From Diploptera punctata (lineage: Eukaryota; Arthropoda; Insecta; Blattodea; Blaberidae): a stretch of 64,000 bases of DNA. The translations under genes were made by a program, and so were the position numbers. The stretch covers positions 107,001 to 171,000 of the forward strand of contig JASPKZ010007543.1 in NCBI GenBank assembly GCA_030220185.1, written 5' to 3'. The notes under the pieces were generated by a model. The model made no database searches, had not been told where the DNA came from, and saw nothing but the letters and a program-made list of their open reading frames with translations. Shown piece by piece: positions 47,850-58,201 of this stretch; the stretch's first letter is position 1, and every line of letters starts with the position of its first letter.

Positions 47850-48520
47850 TTATAGATATTTTGACCTGTTTTCACATCAAGTGGGATTTAATGAATCCTC
47901 CCATCTAGTAAATGGGCGTCCAACATTTCTATGTCCTATTGGTTTGTACTTTAGTAACAGCTGAGGGATTCTATCTGTAGGCATTCTCTTGACATGTTCA
48001 TACCAGTTGTTTCTCATGTTGTCAGTTCTATTTGTTAAATTGAAAATATTTAAGTCCTTCCTAATATCCTCACTTCTTTTCTTGTCCAGAATTGTCACAC
48101 CTGCTACTGAACGTAGGAACTTCATTTCTGCAGTTTCTATTTTCCTTCTGTCTAAACGGTTAAGAGTCTAATTTTCACTTGCATATGTTAAGACAGGCAC
48201 TGCCATAATTTTGTAAAATTTTAGTTGTGTGCTCCTCAAAGTTTTATTTTCAGTGTCCGTCTTATAGCGCCACACATTCTGTAAAATCTATTTAATTTAA
48301 TATTAATATCTTCCTTCTGGCAGTATGATACGTTGCATCCTAAATAATTAAAATCGTTCACCTGTTGTATTATACTGTTATTAATACTGATTTTACACCT
48401 CATATGGTCTTTCCTGTTGAATGCCATTACTTTCGATTTACTTTCAGAGATTGTCATATTGAATTTATTTGCTATTTCGTTTAATTTATACGCTGCTATT
48501 TGTAAATTGTCTTCTGAAGA
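47850..48520 (-). pseudogene. LINE reverse transcriptase C-terminal relic
   Basis: The minus strand: MTISESKSKVMAFNRKDHMR and INDFNYLGCNVSY wording after the active site (48457-48236), then a broken YGSENWTLN-like part, MKFLRSVAGVTILDKKRSED, NWYEHVKRMPTDRIPQLLLK and GHRNVGRPFTRWEDS. One frameshift separates the two open parts. Same general family as 22440-22990. Confidence 0.75.
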
Positions 48521-49249
48521 GCTGGTTAGAGTAATTTAAATAAGTTAGGTTAGCTTTTAGATTATTATACATGTATTCTAATAAATTATCTTACAAATTT
48601 CGAAGTTTACGTTCTTAATAAGTGGCTCTATTTATTGAATATTTTGTAAGGGCTAATTTGCTGTTGTTCATTTTCGAGAAATACGTACGATGACGTATCG
48701 ATTATTATCGACAATCGATTCAGTTGAATAATTTTTTCTTAAGAAACTGTATATCAGGATGTGATATTTATTAAATTTCAAAATCTTTGCTATGTAATTA
48801 TGGAAATATATCATTTGGAAATACAACAGTTCACTTTTATTACAATAGAATTCTACTTTCACATCTCTATTCAAGGAAACAAGTTTTCTCCCTGCACTAA
48901 CGTCTGAATATCGAATCTGACGTCACGACCACAATGGCAGCCACTTATTCAGGTAATGTAGGGAATAGTGCTTTATAAATTGTTATTTTACAGCTTTGTT
49001 TCTGGATGGTCCGCAATTTTTTTTTCGTGTTTTCATCTTCGACGTTTCTAAGCTTCATTTTAAAACCAGAATTATCTCGAAATTTGGATGTCCACTTTTT
49101 GAAATCGCATAATTTTTCAATTCATTAATTGCTACGTCATTGATTCAGTCCGACTGTATTCACTTTTGGTCTTACACCAGTGTATATTTTATGTCTATAG
49201 AACTGATTGCTACTGCCCCAGCCTGGAGGACCAGGTAATTTGTCATTGA
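48521..49249. other. Unassigned stretch including a possible first exon
   Basis: No repeat recognised, unusual in this window. It contains the candidate promoter and start exon at 48918-48953, listed separately. Confidence 0.35.
48918..48953 (+). promoter_or_regulatory. Candidate CRE site and short first coding exon
   Basis: TGACGTCA (48918-48925) lies eight bases before an ATG in good context (ACCACAATGG). The ATG opens MAATYS, and after 19 coding bases CAG|GTAATG is a fair splice donor. This is the layout of a short first exon of a host gene on the plus strand. No downstream exon could be identified, so it remains speculative. Confidence 0.25.
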
Positions 49250-49568
49250 GGTTGTCTTTCTCTAAAGCACCGGTCCCCAACCTTTTGCGACTCGCGAACC
49301 CCTTCCACAACGATCTTTGTTGTGTGAACCACTGACTTTTAAATAGGCTGTACATAAGTAGACTAGCATAAAAATTAAATTAAAAAAATGTTTAATAACC
49401 CAACATTAACTTAACCCATAACGGTTAAAATCTAAAGTTACTCTAGTTACGGCTTACCTCTTGCTTGGAATTCAGCGAGAAGATTGCGCCTGTTTCCATG
49501 TGACAGAGGTTTGAAGTCAGGAACTACAGAAGTCAAATAAAGCCTCAAATAACTTTCAGCACTGAGAT

Positions 49569-49669
49569 TCGGTTTCACCAACAGAGGTATCTGTATTACG
49601 CCAGTTTTCCCCGTGTATAATGCATAGCTTAAACTGGCGTAATACAGTTACCTCTCTTGGTGAAACCGA
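49569..49669. repeat. 101-bp palindrome (arms about 39 bp)
   Basis: The left arm (49569-49607) from TCGGTTTCACCAACAGAGGT to TACGCCAGTTT pairs with the right arm 49630-49669 (AAACTGGCGTAATACAGTTA…GGTGAAACCGA), with a loop of about 22 bases. One or two mismatches. It could be a MITE core. Confidence 0.85.
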
Positions 49670-49786
49670 CACTAAGTCTGTTTCTGCATGTTTTTTTAAT
49701 ATGCGTATGAAAAAACTACTTTTCGCACAGATAGGGGAATACATAGGTCTATAACAAGGAACATTGTGATGTTAACTTAAATTAAA

Positions 49787-49857
49787 ATAATAATAATGAT
49801 AATAATAACGATAATGATAATAATAATAATAATAATTATTATTATTATTATTATTAT
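49787..49857. repeat. AAT then ATT microsatellite
   Basis: Interrupted AAT/GAT units turn into (ATT)n directly before the RTE copy. A short ATTATTATTATT follows that copy at 50674. Confidence 0.9.
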
Positions 49858-50673
49858 TAGTACTACTGGCCGATAGCGAGGAGATACTAAAGGCCAACAC
49901 GCACACACTATTGAGTAACACTAAGAAATTAGGACTGGAAGTAAATATCAGTAAAACTAAATATATGGTCACACGTAGAAATACATTATATAATGGAAAT
50001 GGACAGCTAATGACAAATGAGGGAAATTTTGAGGAAGTGGCCGAATTCAAATACCTAGGAACAAAAATCAGAAATAGGAATGAGATGCACAAATAAATTA
50101 AAAATAGGCTCAATTCTGGAAATGCATGCTATTATGCATTGCAGAGACTTTTGATGTCCCAACTCCTTTCAAAAAACGTTAAGCTGAAAATATATAAAAC
50201 TATTATTCTACCAGTTATATTATATGGGTGCGAAACATGGACTCTTACTTTAAGGGAGGAAAGGAGATTACGAGTATTTGAGAATAAAGTTCTTAGGACA
50301 ATTTTTGGATCAAAGAGAGATGAGCAGACAGGTGAATGGAGAATACTATGTAACAATGAACTACATGGTGTTTATAGGAAGCCAGATATAATAAGAACAG
50401 TTAAGTCTCGTAGACTGCGATGGGCAGGACATGTTGCGCGTATGGGGAATGAAAGACTTGCATGGAAGCTTCTTGTAGGAAATCCAGAGGAAAAACGCCC
50501 AGTTGGTAGACCAAGAATGAGGTGGGAGAACAACATTAACTATGATTTGAGGGAAGTAGATTATACAGGGAATGATTGGAAAGCATTGGCTGAGGATATG
50601 GATGTATGGAGAGCTTATGTCCACGCGGCCATGAACCTACGGGTTCGATAGTGCCAGTGAGTAAGTAAGTAAG
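49857..50673 (+). pseudogene. RTE-type LINE, 5'-truncated, one nonsense codon
   Basis: Starts at the LLADSEEILKANTHTLLSNT segment just after YADD and continues to MNLRVR and GTGCCAGTGAGTAAGTAAGT. The frame is intact except for one TAA at 50094-50096, where the intact element has GAA (NEMHKEIK). The remaining 170 codons are open. Substitutions such as EKRPVGR for GKRPVGR show it is somewhat older than 23028-23480. Confidence 0.9.
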
Positions 50674-50822
50674 TATTATTATTATTATGACAATGAAGCA
50701 GAAATGAAGGAAACAATAATGGGGCTAACCTTGAAACCCAACATTACGCATAAGATCTGGCAAACCCTTTGAAATATCTTGTGAACCCCCTGGGGGTTGG
50801 GTTACGATTCTCCAGAGCATTT

Positions 50823-51447
50823 AGAGAATGAACATCCAGTTAAAAGGCAGCAGCTGTTAGACTTCGTTCTCTTCGGGTAATAATAATAGTAATAGTAAAA
50901 TAATACAATAATGTTAACTGTAATAACATTTTTTATTTATTTACAATGTGCTTACATATATTTTTGTAGTTCTACCCAATATTATGCAACAACTTTTTTC
51001 ATCCAGTATTTCCCATTTTTGCAAATAACAGTTTGTAAATTGAAGCAAATACTTTAATATTTTCACTCTTCTTTGACTTACTCGATAAAACAAACACAAA
51101 ATCACACAGCCTGAGGTCTGAAGATATTGGTAGCCAAACTAAAGTATTTTATTATTCATAGAAAAATCTTCACATGCACCTTCAGTTACATCTCTATGAT
51201 TGCACATAGCTTTGCTGGATATTATGTTTCAAACAATGTTATGAAAATATTTTGATATTAGAGTCGGTTAGAGTGATTTGTTCCATTTTGTTCTTGACAC
51301 AGAGAACATTTTGCAAAACAGAAAGGTTTTAATTACGTTGTTATGCATATCTTTCAATAAGTAAGTAATTCCATTTAAACAATAATTGACTTACGAGTAC
51401 ATATTGGTAAGATAAAAAAGGATAAAGAATTCCAATATAAACTTTAC
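50823..51447. other. Unassigned stretch
   Basis: AT-rich, no repeat or gene recognised. Confidence 0.35.
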
Positions 51448-51566
51448 CTATACAGGTATTAATAACGGTTGTCCATTTGCTGTGGCCACCCTCGCCGTAC
51501 TCATGCTCACATCAATGTCCTCCATGGCGTCACCAGTATCACACGTACCGCTGCACCGCACCTATA
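51448..51566 (-). other. Candidate host exon (minus strand)
   Basis: A GC-richer island. The minus strand has a possible acceptor (GAGTTATAG before GTGCGGTGC). Then in one open frame comes a well-placed ATG (GACGCCATGG, 51525) giving MEDIDVSMSTARVATANGQP and LLIP. A possible donor follows: GTATAG directly, or GTAAAG after a TAG. The protein is not one I recognise. It may be a first coding exon, but could equally be chance. Confidence 0.25.
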
Positions 51567-51680
51567 ACTCGACTGTCGCAGTCTTGAAACATAACACCAA
51601 GGAATACATTGTAAATGTAATATTCAATATTTATCAAACTAACTAATTTAATTACAGAGAAAAGTGTAACTAATACATAT

Positions 51681-51681
<1 letters not shown>

Positions 51682-51730
<49 letters not shown>
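51682..51730. repeat. TA microsatellite
   Basis: About 23 TA units. Confidence 0.95.
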
Positions 51731-51731
<1 letters not shown>

Positions 51732-51744
51732 ATCCAGATAATTC

Positions 51745-52033
51745 TGTCCGAGGGTAGGTCTTTCACTGTAATCATAGTATTTTCATGCTATGCTCTGCAG
51801 GTTTCCTAGGAAATGATAGGTGAGGTAGCTTCCCGTTACATTCCACACCAGTGAAGGATGATGATGATGGCCGGATGATTTTCGGGGACCGTTGGGCCCT
51901 AAGCTTTATAACGTTTGTCTTAGAGGTAAGGAAAAACCCCGAAAAAACCTCACCCAGGAGACTGCCCCTATCGTGTATCGAACCCGGACCCGCTGCATGA
52001 CAACGCAGCACGCTACCTCGAGACCACAGTGGT
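51745..52033 (-). mobile_element. tRNA-derived SINE-1 copy
   Basis: Full-length, minus strand: head TGGTCTCGAGGTAGCGTGCT and GGGTCCGGGTTCGATAC, middle CCCAACGGTCCCCGAAAATC, a GATGATGATGG run and the conserved tail ending at TTTCACTGTAATCATAG. It lies between two TA microsatellites. Confidence 0.85.
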
Positions 52034-52041
52034 AAACAGTG

Positions 52042-52048
<7 letters not shown>

Positions 52049-52084
<36 letters not shown>
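52049..52084. repeat. TA microsatellite
   Basis: About 17 TA units. Confidence 0.95.
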
Positions 52085-52087
<3 letters not shown>

Positions 52088-52439
52088 TCTGATAGCATAC
52101 AATATAATTACTATCTTCCAGATATGTCAGATAGTCACGGATTACACTTTTGATCCTAACATCTTTAATATTACGTTTTTTTAAATATACTTATTTAAAA
52201 TTGAATTATTCTCTTCATGCTGATCTTTTAAAAATTGTTTTTTGAATAAACTTTTATAATAACTGGGGATAATAACATGTAATTTGTAAACAGTGTTTAT
52301 AAAAGGTCAGATATTCAAAACCATTTTATTAAAAAAAATCTATACTTTTGGTAATCATGTTTAAACACCATCCAGGTTACAAATTATTTCAATTATAAAC
52401 ATTTTTGCACCTTATATAACACGGTCGTCCTCAACTATA
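52085..52439. other. Unassigned AT-rich stretch
   Basis: No gene or repeat recognised. Confidence 0.4.
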
Positions 52440-52622
52440 TTAATTTGTTGTAATATTCGTTATATTATTAAAATTCAAAGCATCTCAAAGACATGCTTCG
52501 TCTTCAGGATTATGTATAAATAAGTATAAATAATTTCAGTATCAAAAGAGTTCCTGAAGATGTAGCACGTCTTCGAAACGCTTTGAACTTTAAAAACATA
52601 ACGAAGCTTGTAACAGAAATTA
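52440..52622. mobile_element. Penelope-like inverted terminal relic
   Basis: The arms 52440-52513 and 52549-52622 are imperfect inverted copies: CAAAGCATCTCAAAGACATG…CGTCTTCAGGA against TCCTGAAGATGTAGCACGTC…GAAACGCTTTGAA. The right arm on plus has CTGAAGA…TCTTC-GAAAC (52554-52578), similar in order to the hammerhead core at 4963-5299 but with weaker pairing. Confidence 0.5.
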
Positions 52623-52848
52623 TTGATGTCTGTGATATATAAGACACAATCATTTTTATAATAGAAAGAAAATATCTAATGTGAAATTTCCTTCTGAATT
52701 TTTTCATTATTATCTTAATCTCAGCTTCTTTTCTATCAGATAATGTGGCCAAATTCACAGATCAAACAAATTATGCATTAAATAGCTCGGCGTTTGCTCT
52801 ATAGATTTATTGAAAATGTCACAATAGACAATACGTGAGATTGCTCAC

Positions 52849-52935
52849 CTGTAGCCGCCTTGGCTACTGCCCCAGATGGTTCCTCATACGCTGCCGCAGC
52901 AAAGGAAGCCGTCACTGCCGCCACCAGCCGGGCAC
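52849..52935 (-). other. Candidate GC-rich exon (minus strand)
   Basis: The minus strand reads in one open frame DHCARLVAAVTASFAAAAYE then EPSGAVAKAAT and ends ACAG|GTGAGC, a near-perfect splice donor. It is strikingly GC-rich against AT-rich flanks. No clear acceptor or ATG was found. Its reading phase does not join directly in frame to the candidate exon at 51448-51566. Confidence 0.3.
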
Positions 52936-53109
52936 AGTGATCCAAAAGTAAAGAAAAAAACTGGCGAAAAACTAAATTTCTAGTTCTCGTTAGAGGGGAA
53001 AAAATGTGAACAGTACATTTAAAGGAGAGGAAAAGGCATCGGGACTAATAAATGAACTTGCTTTAACAACTCAAATAAGAGCTGAAAATGTATTTAATTT
53101 AATAATGGT
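52936..53109. other. Unassigned short stretch
   Basis: Nothing recognised. Confidence 0.4.
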
Positions 53110-53215
53110 CATAAAGGATGCAAGTGAGAGGACTGGAGATTATGCAGAGGATGGATAGAAATGAGTGGAGAAGGTCAATAAAACTTTAGGCACAGAAAGA
53201 TGTGTCATGATTAAA
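53110..53215 (+). pseudogene. LINE family F 3' end fragment
   Basis: GAGTGGAGAAGGTCAATAAA and GGCACAGAAAGATGTG match the region after the stop codon and the C-terminus of the copy at 60069-60298. Confidence 0.6.
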
Positions 53216-53298
53216 AAAAATATATAAACAAATATAGTAATAATTATACCAATATTAATAATATGACAACAATAATAACATTAATATTAAAAATAATA

Positions 53299-55130
53299 TC
53301 TTCTGCCGGTTTGCCGGTATGCCCGGTTTGCCCGACCTCTCCGGACTTCCATCATTATTATTTGTATATAAACAAATCATCATAAAATATTAAAAATATT
53401 ATATCAAAATTAAAAACACAATATCTTCTGCCGGTTTGCCCGGTTTTACCGACTTCCCCGGTCTTCCATCATTATTATTTGTATATAAACAAATCATCAT
53501 AAAAATATTAAAAATATTATATCAAAATTAAAAATCACAATAATATCTTCTACCGGTTTGCCGGTTTTCCCGAATTCCCCGGTCTTCCATCATTATTATT
53601 TGTATATAAACAAATCATCATAAAAATATTAAAAATATTATATCAAAATTAAAAATCACAATAATATCTTCTGCCGGTTTGCCGGTATGCCCGGTTTGCC
53701 CGACTTCCCCGGTCTTCCATCATTATTATTTGTGTATAAACAAATCATCATAAAATTATTAAAAATATTATATCAAAATTAAAAATCACAATAATATCTT
53801 CTGCCGGTTTGCCGGTATGCCCGGTTTGCCCGACTTCCCCGGTCTTCCATCATTATTATTTGTATATAAACAAATCATCATAAAAATATTAAAAATATTA
53901 TATCAAAAATAAAAATCGCAATAATATCTTCTGCCGGTTTGCCGGTATGCCCGGTTTGCCCGACTTCCCCGGTCTTCCATCATTATTATTTGTGTATAAA
54001 CAAATCATCATAAAATTATTAAAAATATTATATCAAAATTAAAAATCACAATAATATCTTCTGCCGGTTTGCCGGTATGCCCGGTTTGCCCGACTTCCCC
54101 GGTCTTCCATCATTATTATTTGTATATAAACAAATCATCATAAAAATATTAAAAATATTATATCAAAAATAAAAATCGCAATAATATCTTCTGCCGGTTT
54201 GCCGGTATGCCCGGTTTGCCCGACTTCCCCGGTCTTCCATCATTATTATTTGTATATAAACAAATCATCATAAAAATATTAAAAATATTACATCAAAATT
54301 AAAAATCACAATACTATCTTCTGCCGGTTTGCCGGTATGCCCGGTTTGCCCGACTTCCCCGGTCTTCCATCATTATTATTTGTGTATAAACAAATCATCA
54401 TAAAAATATTAAAAATATTATATCAAAATTAAAAATCACAATAATATCTTCTGCCGGTTTGCCGGTATGCCCGGTTTGCCCGACTTCCCCGGTCTTCCAT
54501 CATTATTATTTGTATATAAACAAATCATCATAAAAATATTATATCAAAATTAAAAATCACAATAATATCTTCTGCCGGTTTGCCGGTATACCCGGTTTGC
54601 CCGACTTCCTCGGTCTTCCATCATTATTATTTGTATATAAACAAATCATCATAAAAATATTATATCAAAATTAAAAATCACAATAATATCTTCTGCCGGT
54701 TTGCCGGTATACCCGGTTTGCCCGACTTCCCCGGTCTTCCATCATTATTATTTGTATATAAACAAATCATCATAAAAATATTATATCAAAATTAAAAATC
54801 ACAATAATATCTTCTGCCGGTTTGCCGGTATACCCGGTTTGCCCGACTTCCTCGGTCTTCCATCATTATTATTTGTATATAAACAAATCATCATAAAAAG
54901 ATTATATCAAAATTAAAAATCACAATAATATCTTCTGCCGGTTTGCCGGTATACCCGGTTTGCCCGACTTCCCCGGTCTTCCATCATTATTATTTGTATA
55001 TAAACAAATAATCATAAAAATATTAAAAATATTATATCAAAATTAAAAATCACAATCATATCTTCTGCCGGTTTGCCGGTATGCCCGACTTCCCCGGTCT
55101 CCGTCATTATTATTTGTATATAAACGAATA
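53299..55130 (+). repeat. Satellite 2: 15 tandem units of 121-130 bp
   Basis: Unit starts (CTTCTGCCGG) near 53300, 53424, 53547, 53668, 53798, 53928, 54058, 54188, 54318, 54448, 54569, 54690, 54811, 54932 and 55062. Each has a CCGG-rich half (TTTGCCGGTATGCCCGGTTT…CCCCGGTCTTCC) and an AT-rich half (CATTATTATTTGTATATAAA…). Periods are about 130 bp in the middle and 121 bp from 54448 to 54932. Alternating variants show two dimeric higher-order patterns. No ORF of interest. Confidence 0.95.
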
Positions 55131-55253
55131 ATAACATTAATAATAATAATAATAATAATATAATAATAGCATTAATTATAATAATATATTAATAATAATG
55201 ATAATAATAAAATAGCAATAATAGTAATAATGATAATAATAATAATAATAATC
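55131..55253. repeat. Degenerate AAT microsatellite
   Basis: Interrupted AAT/GAT/AAC units at the right end of satellite 2. Confidence 0.9.
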
Positions 55254-55657
55254 ATACACATGGGAACCTAATAGCGACTTCTAAATTTTTGCCTATTTTT
55301 TCGCACTGTGGATCACTGCGCTATGCTTATATCTTGACACCTCACACCATCCCTAGAATAAGAATAAATTCTCTGTAGTTCTTTAATAAATAAGAAGTTA
55401 AATAACACATAACGACATGTGGAAAAACCTTTCTATTTTAAATCCCACAATATTTTAACTAAGAAATTAGTGTTTAAAACAAGTATCCAGCAAGTGCCTG
55501 CACATAGAGATGATAATGTGTTTGTTTTATGAACATTGACTTTGTATGTTGCATAATATTTATACAAATATAATGACGAGAGGAAATAATTTATATACAT
55601 TCCTCCATTAACCTTATTTAGAGCGTATTTTAAAATTCTTTAAGTATTACAGATCAT
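55254..55657. other. Unassigned AT-rich stretch
   Basis: No gene or repeat recognised. Confidence 0.4.
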
Positions 55658-56284
55658 ATCTTTAACTTTCTCCTTGTGGAGTTGCCTGTCTCCCATCGGA
55701 CGCCTCCCCAGGTGGCGGATAGGGGATAGCTCACCAGATATGGCGGGTACTGGAGAAATAAAATACCCAGGGCGGACCAAAACTGGCGCTGCTGCCTTGC
55801 AGTAAGATACTGGACTATCAAAGGCTAGAGGAAGGAAACCTTGAACAAAAATTACCCGTCCCCCAGGTTGGGGGTTGATGCATCGGGCCAGCTCCTCGTT
55901 CATCATAAAAATAAAAAAAAATACTAAAAAACCAAACAACATGCTTCAGAATACGAAATAAAGAAATAAGGGAAATTATGGGTGTACAAGAGGAGCCGGA
56001 CATCATAGAAATCATAGAAAAGAAAAGATTGCAGTGGTATGGTCATGTCAAAATGAATGCCAGAGAAAAGATTGCCAAAAATTGTTATGGAATGGATCCC
56101 AATGGAAAGGAGGAAGAGAGGAAGACCGAAGAAAACTTGGATAGAAGGGGTAGCCTACAAGCAGCTATGAATATCAGAGGAATGGAGGAAGATCAATGGA
56201 TGGATAGAAAGGAATGGCGTTTGGTTTCCGGAAGACGGCGGCAGCTGCCATGATACCGGATGATGATGATGATCTTTAACTTTC
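55658..56284 (+). mobile_element. Chimeric non-autonomous LINE (5' module fused to family C 3' end) with 13-bp target-site duplication
   Basis: The inserted segment is 55671-56271, flanked by ATCTTTAACTTTC at 55658-55670 and 56272-56284. The first ~240 bp (CTGTCTCCCATCGGACGCCT…CCCCAGGTTGGGGGTTGATG) are GC-rich, without LINE coding motifs. Then an A-rich joint (55905-55940), then the last ~100 codons of LINE family C: IREIMGVQEEPDIIEIIEKK, RLQWYGHV, IRGMEEDQWMDRKEW, with a pair of compensating frameshifts, and a GAT tail. Since one duplication encloses both parts, they moved as a unit. The GC-rich part is probably the LINE's 5' UTR. Confidence 0.8.
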
Positions 56285-57429
56285 CATCTAAAAACGTTAA
56301 AATAATCGGGTTCTTTCAGTTGAGAGAGTCAACGCTTATATGCTGTATAATACCTCACTCATTACACAGGATGTTTGTAAATTAAACCGAGAAACTTTGA
56401 GAGCAGATAGTTAAAACTTCATTGAAGCATTATTTTGTTAAGGAACCTAGAGACTTGCATAATAACCAGAAAATAGTTAAACTTCAATGGATCCTTCCCA
56501 GTGTAGAATCCGAGGTAATGGAATAGCAGACACATTATGATAGAAAGGCTCCCATTTAATCATACATCTATACCAACATTTTCATTTAACTCCCTGAAGC
56601 TGCCGTAAGTAGGTATGTAAACCGACAGGTGCACCAACACTATACAAACTTCAATTTGTACAAAAATGCTACTAGCTTCTTGAAACGCGCCACATTGTAC
56701 CAGAAAAGTCAAGGAACAAATCATTTGCAGCGTTATAATCTTAACTAGCCAGAACATGTACCCCGACTTTACCAAGTTGTGTTTTGTGTCATAAATTAAA
56801 CTTATGAAACTATGTACTACTTCGAAAACCTCCAATTTAATCTGATATGGAATTATATTGAACTCCGCTGACAATTAGCTTTGCTTCTAATTTCAGGCCG
56901 TTAAACAAGTTTATGAACTTTATGTGGCACTGAATACAGTATGTTGTGAAATCAAAGTTGTAACGAATTATTTTAACAGTATTTTCTATTAATGTTATAG
57001 ATAAAATCTGTAATATTAAGAAGGACATATTTTACTCTCTTCTGAATATTGTTCCCCTATAATGCATGTATGAATCTTAAATCTAGTATAATTGTAGGGA
57101 ACTGTATAGAGTTTAGACATTTGAAATTCTGCCTGAATTGACGATCTTCCAGCAGATGAGGATGAAGCACCAAGTTTTCAATTAGGATCTCTCCAAATTG
57201 ACGAAGGAACCTGTTAATTTCTTGTGTGTCCCGACAGTGTTTACCACCAGAAATTCAGGATGTCTTGTACGTTTGGTTTGCTTCTATAACATTCCATTAA
57301 ACACTAGAACTGAAAATGATACACAGTTATACGTCAATGTTAAAAATGTAAAACATTAACCAGTCATCTGCACATAATACTAGAATTTGCGCAATAAATA
57401 AATTAAAAGTAAACTCTAATGGTATGTGG
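56285..57429. other. Unassigned stretch of about 1.1 kb
   Basis: Low repeat content for this window. Short open frames near 56560-57028 (minus) lack motifs and splice structure. This could be intronic or intergenic single-copy DNA. Confidence 0.4.
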
Positions 57430-57845
57430 AACTATACATAGAACATTAAAGAATAAAACAAGAAGAGATACTAGATTGAAGTTTTATAAAACATTGGCAG
57501 TTCCTGCATTTCTTTGTGGGAGTGAAACTTAGCTAATGACCAAAAAAATACAACGTAGAATACAGAGCGTAGAAATGAACTTCCTTAGAAGAACAATACG
57601 CTGCACAAGATTGGATGGGATAAAGAATGAAGATATAAGAACAGAGTTAAATATATATCAACTGAATGATAAAATCAAAGAATATAGAGATAAATACATG
57701 TATAAAGAATGAATGTTTACATGATTACCAAAAGCAGCCTATAATTACAAGCCAAGAGGTTCAAGAAATGTAGGAAGGCTAGTGAAAAGATGGACAGAAC
57801 AACTGTGAGGCGGAACAGGCAATTTGCCTAGCCCGTGAAGTGAAG
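57430..57845 (+). pseudogene. LINE family B reverse transcriptase C-terminal relic
   Basis: The plus strand: MCGTIHRTLKNKTRRDTRLK, FYKTLAVPAFLCGSETLANDQK-like (the YG.E.W motif altered, with a stop in place), VEMNFLRRTIRCTRLDGIKN, EDIRTELNIYQLNDKI, then GSRNVGRLVKRWTEQL and QAICLAREVK. Several stops and indels. No tail microsatellite. Confidence 0.7.
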
Positions 57846-58201
57846 TAGGTGATGAAATTTACGTTTTGTAAAAATAATGTACGAGAATATCAGATTCTTT
57901 TAATTAAAATATATTCTAAAAATTATTTTAATAGTAGAATGCCTCAAAGGAGAGTTCATTTAATTTAAAAAATAAATATTTGATTGTTTCAATATTTTCA
58001 AAAATTCATTACGAAAAACCTATGAGGTCACTATGTAAAAATTAATATATAAAATAACTACCTGGGTCTCACGCGGTGGTACGTTTAGTATCACGTGAGC
58101 AATTCATATTTTCCAACCAATGAAGGTGAATTGTTAGCTTACCTTGATACGATGACAGCTGGAAATATGTCAACAACAAACTTTCAAAAATGTTGGTACA
58201 A
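57846..58201. other. Unassigned AT-rich stretch
   Basis: No gene or repeat recognised. Confidence 0.4.

Larger units (their letters stand above)
49252..50822. mobile_element. Possible hAT-like relic carrying an RTE insertion
   Basis: The left end (GCACCGGTCCCCAACCTTTT…CGCGAACCCC) and right end (GAACCCCCTGGGGGTTGGGT…CTCCAGAGC) are mutually inverted in style and resemble hAT-type ends of the ACCGGTCCCCAACC type. Inside are a palindrome (49569-49669), AAT repeats and the RTE copy 49857-50673. The ends are imperfect and no clean 8-bp duplication was found. Confidence 0.4.

Noticed and set aside
53299..55130. CRISPR-like array of evenly spaced repeats
   Set aside because: Units are contiguous tandem repeats with both halves conserved, so there are no unique spacers. 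No cas genes are present and the genome is that of an animal.
55640..55942. 100-codon minus-strand frame (…HLGRRPMGDRQLHKEK…) as a protein gene
   Set aside because: It lies antisense within the GC-rich 5' module of a retrotransposed insertion bounded by target-site duplications, so it is part of a mobile element and not a host gene.
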